A stretch of DNA of 64,000 bases from Saccharina japonica (taxonomy: Eukaryota > Sar > Phaeophyceae > Laminariales > Laminariaceae). Each line of letters begins with the position of its first letter. The first letter of the stretch is position 1. Location: NCBI GenBank assembly GCA_008828725.1, contig MEHQ01002986.1, positions 1 through 64,000 on the forward strand. Direction: 5' to 3'. Positions 1 through 10,734 of this stretch are shown here, in pieces. The notes beneath the pieces were generated by a model. That model made no database searches. It had not been told where the DNA came from and saw only the letters and a program-made list of their open reading frames with translations. Made by a program: the position numbers and the translations under genes.

Positions 1-2732
1 AAAAAAAATGCGTGACCCTGTAGCCGCTTCGAAAAAAAAAATGCGTGCTCAAACGGTAGAAACAAAAAATTGTCGCGTACACATACAAAAACAGCAGTGA
101 CGTCGTTCGTATTCAAGGCGGGGAGAAAAAAATCCAATTTCGTTTGCTCTCTGTATTGCTGTACGTATATCATAGAAGAAGTGTATGGGCCTTGGGGGCC
201 TTTTCCATTCGAGTATTTTTCCATTCGACGAGTATTTTGGTACAGCAGTACAGCCGTACAGCAGTACATACCAGGTACATACAACAAAATAAACTGCAGG
301 GCATGCAGTAGCTGCTCATGTTTTTACTTTTGTGACGTGTTGTGTCCTGCATACGTGTGCCTGTCTATTGGTAAGCAGCTATGAGTAGCACAAACTTGGA
401 AGGTCGACTATGTAGCAGATAGCACTTTGTCACAGTGACTCGCTCCCACCCTAATCGTATCTCTTCTCTTTTCCTGCGACTCTCGTGCTGACGGCACCAT
501 GCACCTGAGGAACGACTGATACGGTAAACCTGAGATAGGAACAGCGGTTAACAGCCACGTACTACCTCGCGTTATGCATGATAGGGTCGCCCCATGGCCC
601 AACGGGAGACCTGGAAGAGCAGCAGTAAGACGTGTGTGGGCGTCCTGTGTCTCTCAGGTGTCCGCCTGGACCGAATAGCACCGGATTAAGAGAACTAATA
701 ACAAGAGTAGGTTACCAGTACCAGAGCCGACTATGCTGTCGTAGACTACTTAACCTTGGCCTGTACTAAGGGCACAAACCTGCCTCAGCTGGCTGGAAGG
801 TACTTTTGGTGTGCTCTGGCTGCCTGTCTTTTCCTGTCGTTCTTAGTCTTGCTTTGTTGGCACTGTTTTTTTTTCGGTTCATTTCATTTCATTTGGTTTC
901 TTTTAACTAGATGTCGCATCTCATCTGGGAGAAGCACGACATTTTTTTTTTTTTTTTTTCTTTTCATTTTGTCATGCTTTTGTTTGGTTGCTTGATTGTT
1001 GATTTGCTTCAGTATGTTTACTTTCTATTATTTTTCCTTTTCGCTTTTTTCTTTCTTTTCTCTTTTTTTTCTCTTGCATGCACCTGGATTGCTAGCAGGG
1101 TAGGTCTTGCCTGTCGCATATGGCATTGCATTGTCTGCTCTGCTTACTGCACTGAGTGTAGTATCTCTGTGTCGTAGTTTTGTGACCACAGAACTGGTAC
1201 CTTTTTAGGATGATGAATCGGCACGGACACTGGGTGTGCTGGATGTCGACGGGTAGAAAGGAAGGTTTAATGTGAAGAACACACACACACACACGTGTGT
1301 CTTGTACTGTATTTTCAAGTACATTATAAAAAGTGGTTTTCAGATAAGAGAAAATAGAGCGACAAGAGTTACAACCTTGAGCAGAGACAGTAAGTTTACG
1401 ACATTTTCGGGCAAGGGAGGCAGCATTTACAACAGCAGCTACCTACAGTATTGCTCAGGTACAAGTAGAGTGCGAGTCTGTGTGAACGGTTTCTTCGTGT
1501 GAAGCTTCGTACCAAAATGTGAAGTTTCGCTACCAAAATTAGGGTCTCCAAAGAGTACTCTACAACGTACGACGAGAGGACCTCAAGCTAGAAAATCGTT
1601 CATGTTTTAGACTACTCAGTTTATTTTCTAGATATTCGTAACAACTTGAAGCAAAGATATGGATGCTGCTGTACTTTTTTTCTCATGCTGCTGCTCCTGT
1701 TTCACCTACAAACATGTCTCTACGGATTCTCAGCTGAAGCCCCATGTAACAAGGATAAGAGCGTTTTAGACGTACGCACCCTGGTCTCCAACCCTGCCCT
1801 AGTCTTCACCGCTTCGTAGTTCGTTTCCTTCCGTAGAGTATGCTTTCAGGTTGATCTGCCTCCTTGTCTCAATAGCTTCCTGCAAAGGCCAGTCTGCCTG
1901 CCATCCCAGTCTTGCATCTTCCTCCAAGAGCTAGCGCTACACAACAGATCTCGTATAAAACTTCACAATGCCTTACTGTTACGCTCGCAGTACTCAATCT
2001 CGGTTCACAGTCACGCACGCTCAAGTTCTCTTCCATTTTTCCCTCTTTGGTATTGTGTGTTTTTGGTTTGTTTTTGGACTACCTAAGAGCGGTGCTCCTC
2101 TGAACTGATAGGGAGTTACACCGATCTAGGAAGCATTCCGTTACGTACGTATTTTACGTTACGTATGCCATTCCGCCGCAACACTTTGTCTTGCCCTGGT
2201 CTAGAACGTATAAAAAACTCCAGGCAAAAAAAATGAAATTTGGAGTGAGAATCCCACATTTTGTGCTTCTCCCCGTAGTATCTTGACTTTGTATAGGGAA
2301 TCTTCTGAAAGCCATATCTCTTGATGATCGGCGAATTAGGCGATGGTGAGGATATCTTCAGTCGATTCGTCATGCCTTCAATGCACACCGATTTTGAGCG
2401 AAATCCGCAACAACACAAGGGTTGTATACCTGATAGACTATAATATCGACATTTATATATAGCTCGTTTAGCATGGTCTTTTAATTTTTCTACTTTTTGT
2501 TTTTGACGAAATTGTCTCGGATTTCGAACGTTCTAACGTCTGCAAATGCGCTGTAGTCTCAGGAACACACGTCTACTAAGTTTGCGACGTAATATTTCGA
2601 AATTATTGAGAAACCGCCGGACGAGTAAAAAGGCCATTCTTGGCCAGCCCAGCTCGTACGGCATTATTTATGTTTTCCCCCGTTTTTTCCTGTCTTGCAC
2701 CATTTCAGCTTTTCCGTTCGTGCTCTGGTGTC
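1..2732. other. No recognisable gene; low-complexity and repeat debris
   Basis: No reading frame here has a recognisable domain. The stretch contains T-rich tracts (about 850-1075, including a run of some 20 T at 942-960), a short CA repeat near 1278-1295, and one fragment of the long repeated unit (annotated separately at 1110-1310). I see no convincing promoter or RNA gene. Confidence 0.5.
1110..1310 (-). repeat. Inverted fragment of the H-unit left region
   Basis: Read on the minus strand, this stretch matches the plus strand at about 3600-3800 and 54310-54510. All three copies share a reading frame with the word VDIQ, then CPCR about five residues later and KTTTQR about 20 residues further on. 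The match fades outside about 1110-1310, so this is a short detached piece. The shared frame hints at an old exon, but the copy is too short and diverged to call a gene. Confidence 0.55.
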
Positions 2733-3097
2733 GAGTACTCCGCCTTGCCATGGCCTCCCCGGAATTACGTCACAGACAGCCTTGACGCTCGACAAACTTC
2801 ACTCTAGACCGTCAACAGACATATTTTTTGCTCGCGAGTAGTCCGCCTTGGGCCATGGCCTGCCCGGAATTACGTCACTGGGACCGGCGTGCATCTGCCC
2901 TGCACGCGGCTGATATATATAACGCTTCCGAATACGATGGAACACCCTTTAAAGGTCGGCGGAAACCAATTGCCTTGTCTACAGCAGTCTCTGTCTCTAC
3001 CCCCTGCCCTCCTACCGGTCCGTGGCGCTTGCAGGTGTTGTTCGTCTTCTGGTCACATCTCTCTCTATCTCCGGCGGGGGTTATTTCGCAGGTGAGT
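2733..3097 (+). promoter_or_regulatory. Possible promoter with duplicated CRE-like sites and first-exon donor
   Basis: A roughly 40-bp word is directly repeated at about 2733-2772 and 2836-2877. Each copy contains GGAATTACGTCAC, whose core TTACGTCA resembles a CRE/ATF-type bZIP site. TATATATAA follows at 2914-2922. Downstream is a perfect splice-donor context, CAG|GTGAGT, at 3089-3097. A start near 2945-2950 would give an exon 1 ending at 3091. The ATG at 2937 lies too close to the TATA word to be used by such a transcript, so the exon would be untranslated leader. No downstream exon was identified. The H1 repeat starts about 350 bp further on and could lie in the first intron. All of this is inferred from motifs only. 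Confidence 0.22.
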
Positions 3098-3452
3098 CAT
3101 GTGTGCAATGATATCATTGAGAGCAGTCTGCCATATAACTTCCACATCCCTGATTTTTTGTGTATACGAGCATTGTTGACCATGTGATCGGGTCCGCAAG
3201 AGAGTCCACGTTTGCGTACGCCAGGGGGTGCTTGACTGATAAAGCACCCCAGCAGGGGTATGTGTGCCCGTACGAGGTGCCATGACAGTCGATACGTTGC
3301 ATACTTGGTACGCGTACCAGGTATGTGCTAACCATTTATACCATCAATGTCCAACCTTTCCCCCAGCTTTAAACAGCTGCACCCCAACGATCTCCTGTAC
3401 AATACAGGACACCTAATAATACTCGTAATCAGGCCGATAAGGAGACGTCAGG
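3098..3452. other. Non-coding stretch before unit H1
   Basis: No supported gene. If the donor at 3091/3092 is real, this is intron sequence. No match to the region upstream of unit H3 was seen, so it lies outside the duplicated unit. Confidence 0.4.
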
Positions 3453-4228
3453 CTGACACTTCGAGGAAGAGAATACATCGAGAGTGCTTATCTTGAATTC
3501 TGTGTAAGACTTGCCCTCTCTCAAAAACCAAATCTAGCCTGGGCCAGGTTTCCTGTGTCTCATTACTCGTATACGTAATAGTTGTCCTGTACTGTATAGC
3601 AGGCAAAGCCACCACAACGATGACGGGGAGAATGGTGTGTGTGTGTTCTTCAGATAATACCGTCCTTTCCACGCGTCGACATCCAGCTCGCCCGTTGTCC
3701 TTGTCGATTATTCAATCCTAGACAAAATACCAACACACTGCTGTTCGTGAAAACTACCACACAGAGAAACTATACATACGACAATACAATGACATGTTCA
3801 TCGTACTGGGTACGAAAGACACAACAACATTAAAGAGTAAACAAATCGAAAGAAACAACAGCAGACCTATGACGATCTCTTAGGCCATCTCTTACGGAAG
3901 ATTTCTGAAAAGTGAAAACATTTTCAGTTTTCAAAACCGATTGTAAACCTTATAGGCCTGAAAATGCGTTAATTTCCTATCATTTTTGCAATTATCATTA
4001 TCAAGTCGGCCTCGACTCGGGAATGGAACCCAACTTCCGATCAAGGTCGCGATCGAAACTGCGCTTGGATGTGGCATCGTGTTAGGTCTCCGCACATCGT
4101 TGGAGGCAACCCCCGTTCGAATGTACCTGAAACAGCAGCTGAGTATAATATGCATTTGGCTGCCATGCAAGCCACAGGTATTCTGCTGCTTGCTGCGCCA
4201 CGCTATCCACCCGCGCGTGCCTGAAACA

Positions 4229-4658
4229 TCACCCCAATCGGATTGTACCGGGTTGTGGGGGTGCCGGCCTCCAGGGGGGTTGCACGAAGACCTTTCTACC
4301 CTCTTCGCAGCTACGACTGCGGAATACCCCAAGCACAACCACAACTACCTTGTCTCGTTGAGAGGTAAACTGATCTCTGGGAGAGTTTTTGGTTGACAAA
4401 CGAAACACACAAACAGCGAGGAGGAGAACACAACGTCCAACGACAGCTCTCCGTCGTGTTTTTCTTTGTCCCGACCACCACCATGCACAATGCCCCTGCG
4501 CGGCGTGTACCGGTGCGACGAACACCTCCACCACCCGTAGTCCAGGGCGGAAGCGAATACCGTACATCGGACGCACTTTCGCGTACGAGTATATACCAGT
4601 AACGTTTCCTCGTGCTCCCGTTCCACATTCTTTGTCTCAACTTAATACCCCAAAACAA
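4229..4658 (-). pseudogene. Degenerate coding-like stretch, H1 copy
   Basis: On the minus strand, the words GGG.D.EKHDG and SLxVC(F/I) match the 145-residue frame at 55661-56098 in H3, but here the matching pieces lie in different frames. This suggests frameshift decay or non-coding divergence. It lies directly downstream (minus strand) of the Ser/Gln-rich frame at 4674-5201, so both could have belonged to one multi-exon gene. Product unknown. Confidence 0.2.
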
Positions 4659-4673
4659 TCTCGAACACTTACG

Positions 4674-5201
4674 TCATGATAAGGTTGTCAACTGAAAAAA
4701 CTCCATTTGATTTCGACGCTCGGCGATTCCTAAATTTATCAGTTTTAAAAAAAGCTCCGCAAGAGATGACTCAAACACCAACCAATATGAGAATGTTTGG
4801 AGTTGAGATTTTCGGCGATCCTTTTTTTTTGTTTCCACCTGGTACTGTTGAGGCTCCAGGATTACGTGCATGAGAAACAGGGGCCATCTTGTATGTCTTC
4901 TTGTTTTTTTCACTGGTCCTGTACAGTAGCGGTTTGTCTTGTTCGCGTCAAACATCGCAAAGCCAACGGTTGCCGCACCGCCACGAGCGCTACTTCGGCA
5001 TCCAAGTTCTGGTGGATTTCCGCCGCCGACGTCGAATCGCCATCGCTGCTGCAGCTGCTGCTGGTGGTGGTAGTGCCTCCGCTCCGGTAGCTGCTGCTCC
5101 TTTTGCAACGTCGAGTCGCCATCGCTGCTGCTGTTGCCGTTTCTACTGCCGCTGCTATCGCTTCCATGCGAGGGGGAAGAGGTATATTGCACAAACGTCA
5201 T
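4674..5201 (-). CDS. Hypothetical Ser/Gln-rich protein, H1 copy
   Basis: Open frame of 175 codons. Residues 8-50 are rich in Ser, Gly, Asn and Gln (acidic and polyQ-like); then come a WRF motif near 54-56 and a block GFAMFDANKTN near 79-90. The H3 frame at 56276-56572 has the same order: Ser-rich run, QQQQRWRF, GFASFDANKTN. In the FDANKTN block several base differences are silent (Asp, Ala, Asn, Gly and Val codons), which argues for past coding selection. The H3 start ATG is ATA here, so this copy would have to use a start about six codons further upstream. The C-terminal third does not match H3 and may be intron or decay. I do not recognise the family. The trinucleotide-rich composition could also produce the frame by chance. 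Confidence 0.33.
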   Translation of the reverse strand: MTFVQYTSSPSHGSDSSGSRNGNSSSDGDSTLQKEQQLPERRHYHHQQQLQQRWRFDVGGGNPPELGCRSSARGGAATVGFAMFDANKTNRYCTGPVKKTRRHTRWPLFLMHVILEPQQYQVETKKKDRRKSQLQTFSYWLVFESSLAELFLKLINLGIAERRNQMEFFQLTTLS

Positions 5202-6090
5202 AGCCCGTAGGCACAGCTCTCCCCGTATGTGCTATGATTTGGCGTGGGCGAAAAGTGAACTCGACAGATCGGCAGTAGTACTGCTGCTTTTGTAGCGATA
5301 GTATACCATATTCAAGTAACTCGCACTTCTTGGAGGCACGAGAGAGGCCCGGAACTAGTCTCAGTTCCTAAGGGTTTCGAAACGTTATACCCCGTCTCGA
5401 GGAACTGAGACCCAAAATCCCGATGATGTCCTGACCCATCTATATAGGTGGTTCTGTTTTTTGGGCTTCGGAGATTGCTCAAAACTACATAAATCACTCC
5501 TAGAACTAATCCCACAATATATGGTACAATCGAGAAGAACAACAAAAACAAAGTGTCGTGCCTCGCCGAAAACAATTCGGCAGGCTATACGATACAAACT
5601 AGGAAAATGAAACAGCAATACTCGTAGTCACACTGAACATAAAGACATGCGGCAGCTACTAGCTGTGGCGTACAAAATGATAACATGTATTGTCTTTCAC
5701 GGTACGTACACAGCCGGGGTCAAAGCCTATACCCTATACTTGATGTATTTTCAGTTTCAATTTAAGGGGTCTTTGTATGACGACGCCCACTCATTGATTC
5801 GACCAACAAGGTCTTGATGAGATTATGCGACTATGAGAGGAGATGAACCTAAACCAAATTGGTGCTTGATGTGATAGCTTAAGAATGCGCAGTGGCCAGA
5901 GGGGATGGATGCCTATTATTTTACAGATGAGACATTAATACAAAAAGAGTGCAAGCTGGACAAAGTTCAACTCTATACAGTAGTGCAAATATACTAGAGA
6001 TTGGAACACATGGCATGAAGAGGTAACACTTCAGTACGAGTATCCCTACATGTATAGTCGAACGAAAAGCAGTAGGGGCATTACTAGTAT

Positions 6091-6327
6091 TTAATATGGT
6101 GTAGGTGTCGCTAGGAAATCGTGTAGCGGAATATCCTCAACTATCATTACCTCGTGTGCATTCGTGGACTGTGGACAGTATACTAAGCGGGTGGTGTCAG
6201 CAGTACGTACGAATTTTTGTTGACGTACTCCCGTGGGGTACTGCGAGTACAAAGTACTGACTGTTGTGCTAAAAAAAAGACACCGACGCAATAAAACCGT
6301 ACGAGCGACTTTTGCGCGGGGACTCAA
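6091..6327 (-). CDS. Possible exon conserved in all three unit copies (H1)
   Basis: This 78-residue minus-strand frame contains ADTTRLVYCPQSTNAHE, followed by LHDFLATP and a stop. H2 has ADTARIVYCQQPSNARE and LHEFLATP (plus strand, 26188-26403). H3 keeps ADTAGSVYFQQSTNKHE and LHEFLGTP (minus strand, 57573-57671). Agreement of all three at protein level, with conservative changes, suggests an exon or gene remnant. It lies on the same strand as the Ser/Gln-rich frame some 900 bp downstream and could belong to the same transcript. No family recognised. Confidence 0.33.
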   Translation of the reverse strand: MSPRAKVARTVLLRRCLFFSTTVSTLYSQYPTGVRQQKFVRTADTTRLVYCPQSTNAHEVMIVEDIPLHDFLATPTPY

Positions 6328-7778
6328 AGCGTATATAGTCGTGTGTCGACAAACCGCATATAAGCTGGACCGCCGCGGTGACTTAAATCAAACGATGTTC
6401 GTCCTGGAACTGACTTTCGTTGTGTTCGTGCTCCCCCATCACCGTACTTCTGACCACTGCTGTACTAACACACATGAATCCTGTATTTTCGATTGGAACT
6501 TGTACCGCGCTCGGGTTTTACTTGTCTGGCACTGCGGTGCGCGGACTGTATAGTTGTCTGGTCACCACGGAACTTAAGTGATACCACCACTGTAGGGAAG
6601 ATCAAACGCAACGCGGTGCACGGTATGTACAGTATACAGGAAACCAGTATTTCCCTACGTCAGCGCTTAGGGCCTTTTTTATCAAGCAACTTTTCCCCAA
6701 TGATTTCCAATGTTTTTATGCTAAACACAAGAGGTAAATAAGGCAAAAGAGGAAATATTTTCAGTTTTGGACATTATTCAGAGGGGAAAACGATTGGAAG
6801 GCTTCGCGTTGCGATAAATGGAAAAAGCAAACTGGACAAACGGAAATATATAAAATTGCGCGAAAACGATATTTAAATGTTTTGAAATTCATGGCTCCGA
6901 TAAGAATGATCTTTAGAGCCTGCTTATTTGCCTATCTCGCCAGCTACCGGCCGCCCTCTTAGCGCGGTTTCTATAGCGGGGCGAAGTCTGCCGTCGCGGT
7001 ATCTGGCGGACGCGGCAAATTTCCTCGATACGCACGCACGCGTTTCGTGCATAGCGTTGGAGAGAAAATATCCCTGAAATGCCGCTCAATCTGGGTTTTG
7101 GCATCTGCGACTCGTGCTCAAGCGATACAAAGGATTCTTCCGGTTAGGTGGCCTCCAACCTCACATTGCCTAAGGGCCGACGGCTGCCACACCCAAGAGC
7201 ATGTGATTCCAACAACATCTCCACTTCGACAGCAACGCGACATTGCAGTCGGCCCTCTTGGTACGACCTCGTGACTCTGCGGATGACAATGCCTGGCGTT
7301 AAACTATCCCCAAATGGTACCATTTGTCACATTTTACATCGAAGGTTACGCCGCTATTCACTCCCTGCGCAGTGCGCAGCCCACGAATGATTCGACAATA
7401 TGGCTTATTTCGCTAGCTTATCGACAGTGGGTTAACACCTGGATGAGTTTTCTCGAATTGTGTTAGTTTGATCACACCTTTCACAACGGTAAGTATTGGT
7501 TTCATTGCGAGCATATACGTGGCGGGGCTAGAGTACAGGCACATGCTTGTTGTCTCTATATGCATCAAGGAAACATACCAGTTGTCGCCCACCGCGCGGC
7601 CAGTACACATGCGGCGACATTGGAAGTTAGAGTTATATATGCTACACACCAAGTATATATGTGTGCCTGGAGCTTGTAGGCTGCCGCTTTAGTTAGCAAT
7701 CGCCATATTTCGGTATCACTTTTTTCTTGGGTACATATTTAGTCTCTACTATCGCCAGGTAACTTTGGCCCGTCTTAA

Positions 7779-9012
7779 GGGGCTCCTTCGGTCATAAAAA
7801 AGAGAGAAATTGAATGTTTAAAAATCTACCAGGTAATTTATTTTTTTATTTTTTCAGTAGCAATATTATTTCTGGTGTAAGACTTATGCCATCCATTGGG
7901 AACGCGATCTTTAATCTTTGAAGGGCTGTTTTTGACACCATTTCAGCGTCCTTAGCTCGCGGGGAACTTGGAATGAGACTTTGTACCGTCAGGATTATGT
8001 CACTATTCTGGCGAGCGCTTTCCAATGCAGATGGTAGTTCATACAGGGTATGGCTTCAAATATTTTAGAGGAACTAAGATTTCGAGAAAAAAACAAAAAT
8101 AAGCTCAAAACTGGCACACATTCCAATCTCGTCAAAAATTGAGCCAATCTTTGGAAGCTCAGCAGAATCTTGCTCCCTCGCAAGCATTTCTACACATTTA
8201 TCATGTATACCCTGTATGAACTACCACCTGCATTGGAAAGCTTTCGCAAAAAAACCCGACATAGTCCTGATGGTAGAAAGCCTCATTTTAAGTTCCCCGC
8301 GAGCTAAATTCGCTGAAATGGTGTAAAACACAACAATTCAAAGTTTTAAGATCGCGTTCCCATTGGCATTGGTCTAATAACACCATATCAACACCCTTTA
8401 CGGAACACGGCCTAGCTCCAGCTTTCAATGCTCAGACCTCCGGCCGACCAGCGTATAGCTTGTTGGTTATAGTATCGAGAGGGTATTCCGGCTCTTGGTT
8501 CTGCAAGGGAGCGAAGGCATAGATGCGTTTGCATAACGAAACGAAAGTACTCAGCAGCAAGATTTTGATCGTTTCAGAACTCCTGTTTAGTATATATACT
8601 CCGCTGTGGCCACCTAGACCCCTAGGGACGGTCGAACTAGACGCCCAGTTAGGTTCACCTACAAGTGATCATCGTCCTTGTTGATAATCTAAATTAAAAC
8701 AGTATCAGCAGACAAGGCAAATGCCTTTTTTTTAATTCGTCTTTGGTACAAACGGTTATCGCGAGTCGTTTTGGAGTAGAAGGCACGTTTCGCGATGAAC
8801 CAGACGTCTGACCGATACGCACAAATGTTGACCATGACGTAGGCTCTCTAAAACGACTCATCTGTCGACAGTTTGAGCACTAACACTAGAAGAACGTCGT
8901 TTTCCGTAAAGAGACATGAAAAGGTAGCAATGATGCCAGAAATAGCATTGCACCTGAAAACAAATGAATCTGTTTTTCATTTGCTCCTATACGTTTTGCC
9001 CTAAGGGGCCCC
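7779..9012 (+). mobile_element. TTAA-flanked DNA element D1 (non-autonomous)
   Basis: The H2 copy of the unit runs uninterrupted across about 19795, whereas H1 carries 1234 extra bases at the same point, so this is an insertion. It is flanked by TTAA on both sides (7775-7778 and 9013-9016). The ends are inverted: GGGGCTCCTTCGG on the left and, read on the opposite strand, GGGGCCCCTTAGG on the right. A related truncated copy lies at 16454-17405. No transposase frame is visible. TTAA duplication is typical of piggyBac-type elements, but those usually begin CCC rather than GGGG, so the superfamily is left open. A smaller element is nested at 7881-8374. Confidence 0.75.
7881..8374. mobile_element. 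Fold-back MITE nested in D1
   Basis: The two halves are inverted repeats with arms of about 200-230 bp. The left arm begins GACTTATGCC, the right arm ends GGCATTGGTC, and both share the word ATTGGGAACGCGATCTT or a near match. The related element D2 lacks this segment between its equivalents of CTGGT and TAATAACACC, which shows it inserted into D1. TAA flanks both ends (7878-7880 and 8375-8377), fitting a PIF/Harbinger-like 3-bp duplication. It has no coding capacity. Confidence 0.6.
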
Positions 9013-9016
9013 TTAA

Positions 9017-9708
9017 GCTCAAGTGCCTATATTCCCTACGACGGCTCAATGTTCGCCTACTGGCTGCGAAAGCATCTTATGAAAGAACATATGTTTCAGT
9101 TAACCAGTAGTATCATCTCTAAAGCGAAGCATAGTAAGGTCCAAAGACAACAAGGTGTTCGTTGGTCTTCATGTGTTACTGTCTCTCGTGCTGCGTCCAA
9201 CGGTTGTGCCATGGCAACGCGTGTACACGGCGTTGTTTCTCCGTCTGTAAGAGAACTTTGGTAATCGTGCAAAATTCACGTATAAACAGACGATCGCACG
9301 AATATGGTATTCTTTCTAAACAGTGCCCTCAACCACTACTTGGTCACATTTCCGTACGTGTACGGTGTTACACTTACAAACAAGCTTTGCCCGCATCAAC
9401 TGTTACGTGGCTGGTGTTAACACTCAGTCTGAAGTTGCAGACAATCATCTTCCCCATCAAGGTACACCGTCCGCATCCTTGGCCGTTTTGCGTTCCTCAC
9501 TACTTCTGCCAAGCTCGTTTGCACACTCATCCAGACGAGGGTTCATGTTTGATATTTCGTGAAAACCCTGCTATGAATATGGTTGGTTGTACAAGCCCCA
9601 GGTGTGCCGGTATTAACACGTATTATATTTGCTCTGCCCATCTCCTGGTCTATATTCTAAGCTCATCTGCGCTTTTCATCGCCGCCGCCGCCGCAATTTA
9701 CAGCGATA
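9017..9708 (+). promoter_or_regulatory. Conserved upstream region of EsV-1-7 gene 1
   Basis: This stretch aligns with the region upstream of EsV-1-7 gene 2 (19124-19790, reverse complement). Shared words occur around 9185-9225 and 9320-9420, plus a GCC/GCT-rich run just before the start codon. Both copies place TTTACAG or ATCTACAG directly upstream of the ATG (9698-9704 here), a plausible 3' splice site that would make the upstream part a 5'-UTR intron or leader. No TATA box is clearly shared. Long frames here differ between copies and are not taken as genes. Confidence 0.3.
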
Positions 9709-10734
9709 ATGGGACGTTGCTCACATCACGATTGCACAAGGCAGTCGACCTTCAACATACAAGGAACCAGGCCGGCTGTTTACTGCAAGCAACATGCTGA
9801 GGACGGTATGATTCATGTTTACACCAGACGATGCTTACATGACACCTGCACCAAGACTCCGGCATTCAACACTGAAGGAAGTAAGAGGGCGGCGTACTGC
9901 AAGACACATGCTGAAGATGGCATGATAGACGTGAAGACCAGGCGTTGCTCCTATGCCTCTTGCACGAAGACTCCGACGTTCAATACTGCTGGGAGTAAGA
10001 AACCGGCGTACTGCAGGAGGCATGCTGGAGACGGCATGGTAGATGTTTGCGGCAGACGCTGCTCACACGACTCCTGCACGAAACATCCATCCTTCAATTT
10101 TCATGGCAGTAATAGGCCGGTTTACTGCAAGCAACACGCTGCGGAAGGCATGATGAACGTCTGCAAAACCGACCGTTGTTCACATTACTCCTGCACGAAA
10201 CGTCCGGCGTTCAATGTTGATGGCATGAAATCCGCGGTGTATTGCAAGCAACATGCTGCGGAGGGCATGGTAAACGTCTGCCAAACCAAGTATTGTTCAC
10301 ACGACGCCTGCACGACGGAGCCGAGCTTCAATTATGAGGGCAGCAAGAAGGCGGCATACTGCAAGAAACATGCTGTGGACGGAATGGTTCACGTTAACTA
10401 CACACGGCAGTGTTCACATACCGGCTGCACGAGACTACGCGCTTGGGGTGTGCCGGCGGACTGTGCACCCACTGTATGCTCTCACCATAAGGACGATATC
10501 GTAGATGGTCCGGTTTTTTACTTCAAAGCAAAGTGCATGTTTGAGGGTTGCGGCAAGCTATCGCGGTGGGGACTCACAGGGGGGAAGCCCACTCACTGCC
10601 CGGACCACGGACGGCTCAAGGACGGGCTTGTTCGCACCATCGGCACAGGCGGTGGGACGAAATTGTGTCCTAGTCCATCGTACCACGCTGCAAGGGGCAC
10701 GTCGTTTGAGGTTAAAACTGAGTGTATGTTTTGA
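9709..10734 (+). CDS. EsV-1-7 domain (cysteine/histidine-rich repeat) protein 1
   Basis: The 341-residue protein consists almost entirely of EsV-1-7 motifs. There are eight C-x4-C-x(15-16)-C-x2-H units, starting at Cys4, 42, 80, 118, 157, 196, 235 and 276, separated by 12-15 residues. Units 1-6 share the pattern CSHxxCTKxPxFN...YCKxHA.(D/E)GM; units 7 and 8 are a divergent WG type. The family is known from brown algae, where IMMEDIATE UPRIGHT (development of the basal filaments) is a member, and from phaeoviruses. The biochemical role is not established; the Cys/His spacing suggests metal binding. The start is the first ATG after an in-frame stop and is matched in gene 2. The frame ends in TGA where a ninth unit would begin (C-M-F-stop-G-C), and gene 2 ends at the same place. 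No signal peptide or membrane segment. The gene appears intronless from ATG to stop. Confidence 0.9.
   Translation: MGRCSHHDCTRQSTFNIQGTRPAVYCKQHAEDGMIHVYTRRCLHDTCTKTPAFNTEGSKRAAYCKTHAEDGMIDVKTRRCSYASCTKTPTFNTAGSKKPAYCRRHAGDGMVDVCGRRCSHDSCTKHPSFNFHGSNRPVYCKQHAAEGMMNVCKTDRCSHYSCTKRPAFNVDGMKSAVYCKQHAAEGMVNVCQTKYCSHDACTTEPSFNYEGSKKAAYCKKHAVDGMVHVNYTRQCSHTGCTRLRAWGVPADCAPTVCSHHKDDIVDGPVFYFKAKCMFEGCGKLSRWGLTGGKPTHCPDHGRLKDGLVRTIGTGGGTKLCPSPSYHAARGTSFEVKTECMF

Noticed and set aside
9162..9800. 212-residue frame overlapping the EsV-1-7 gene 1 start
   Set aside because: Matching frames in the H2 copy are only partly aligned and frameshifted; similarity there follows from the duplication of the upstream region.
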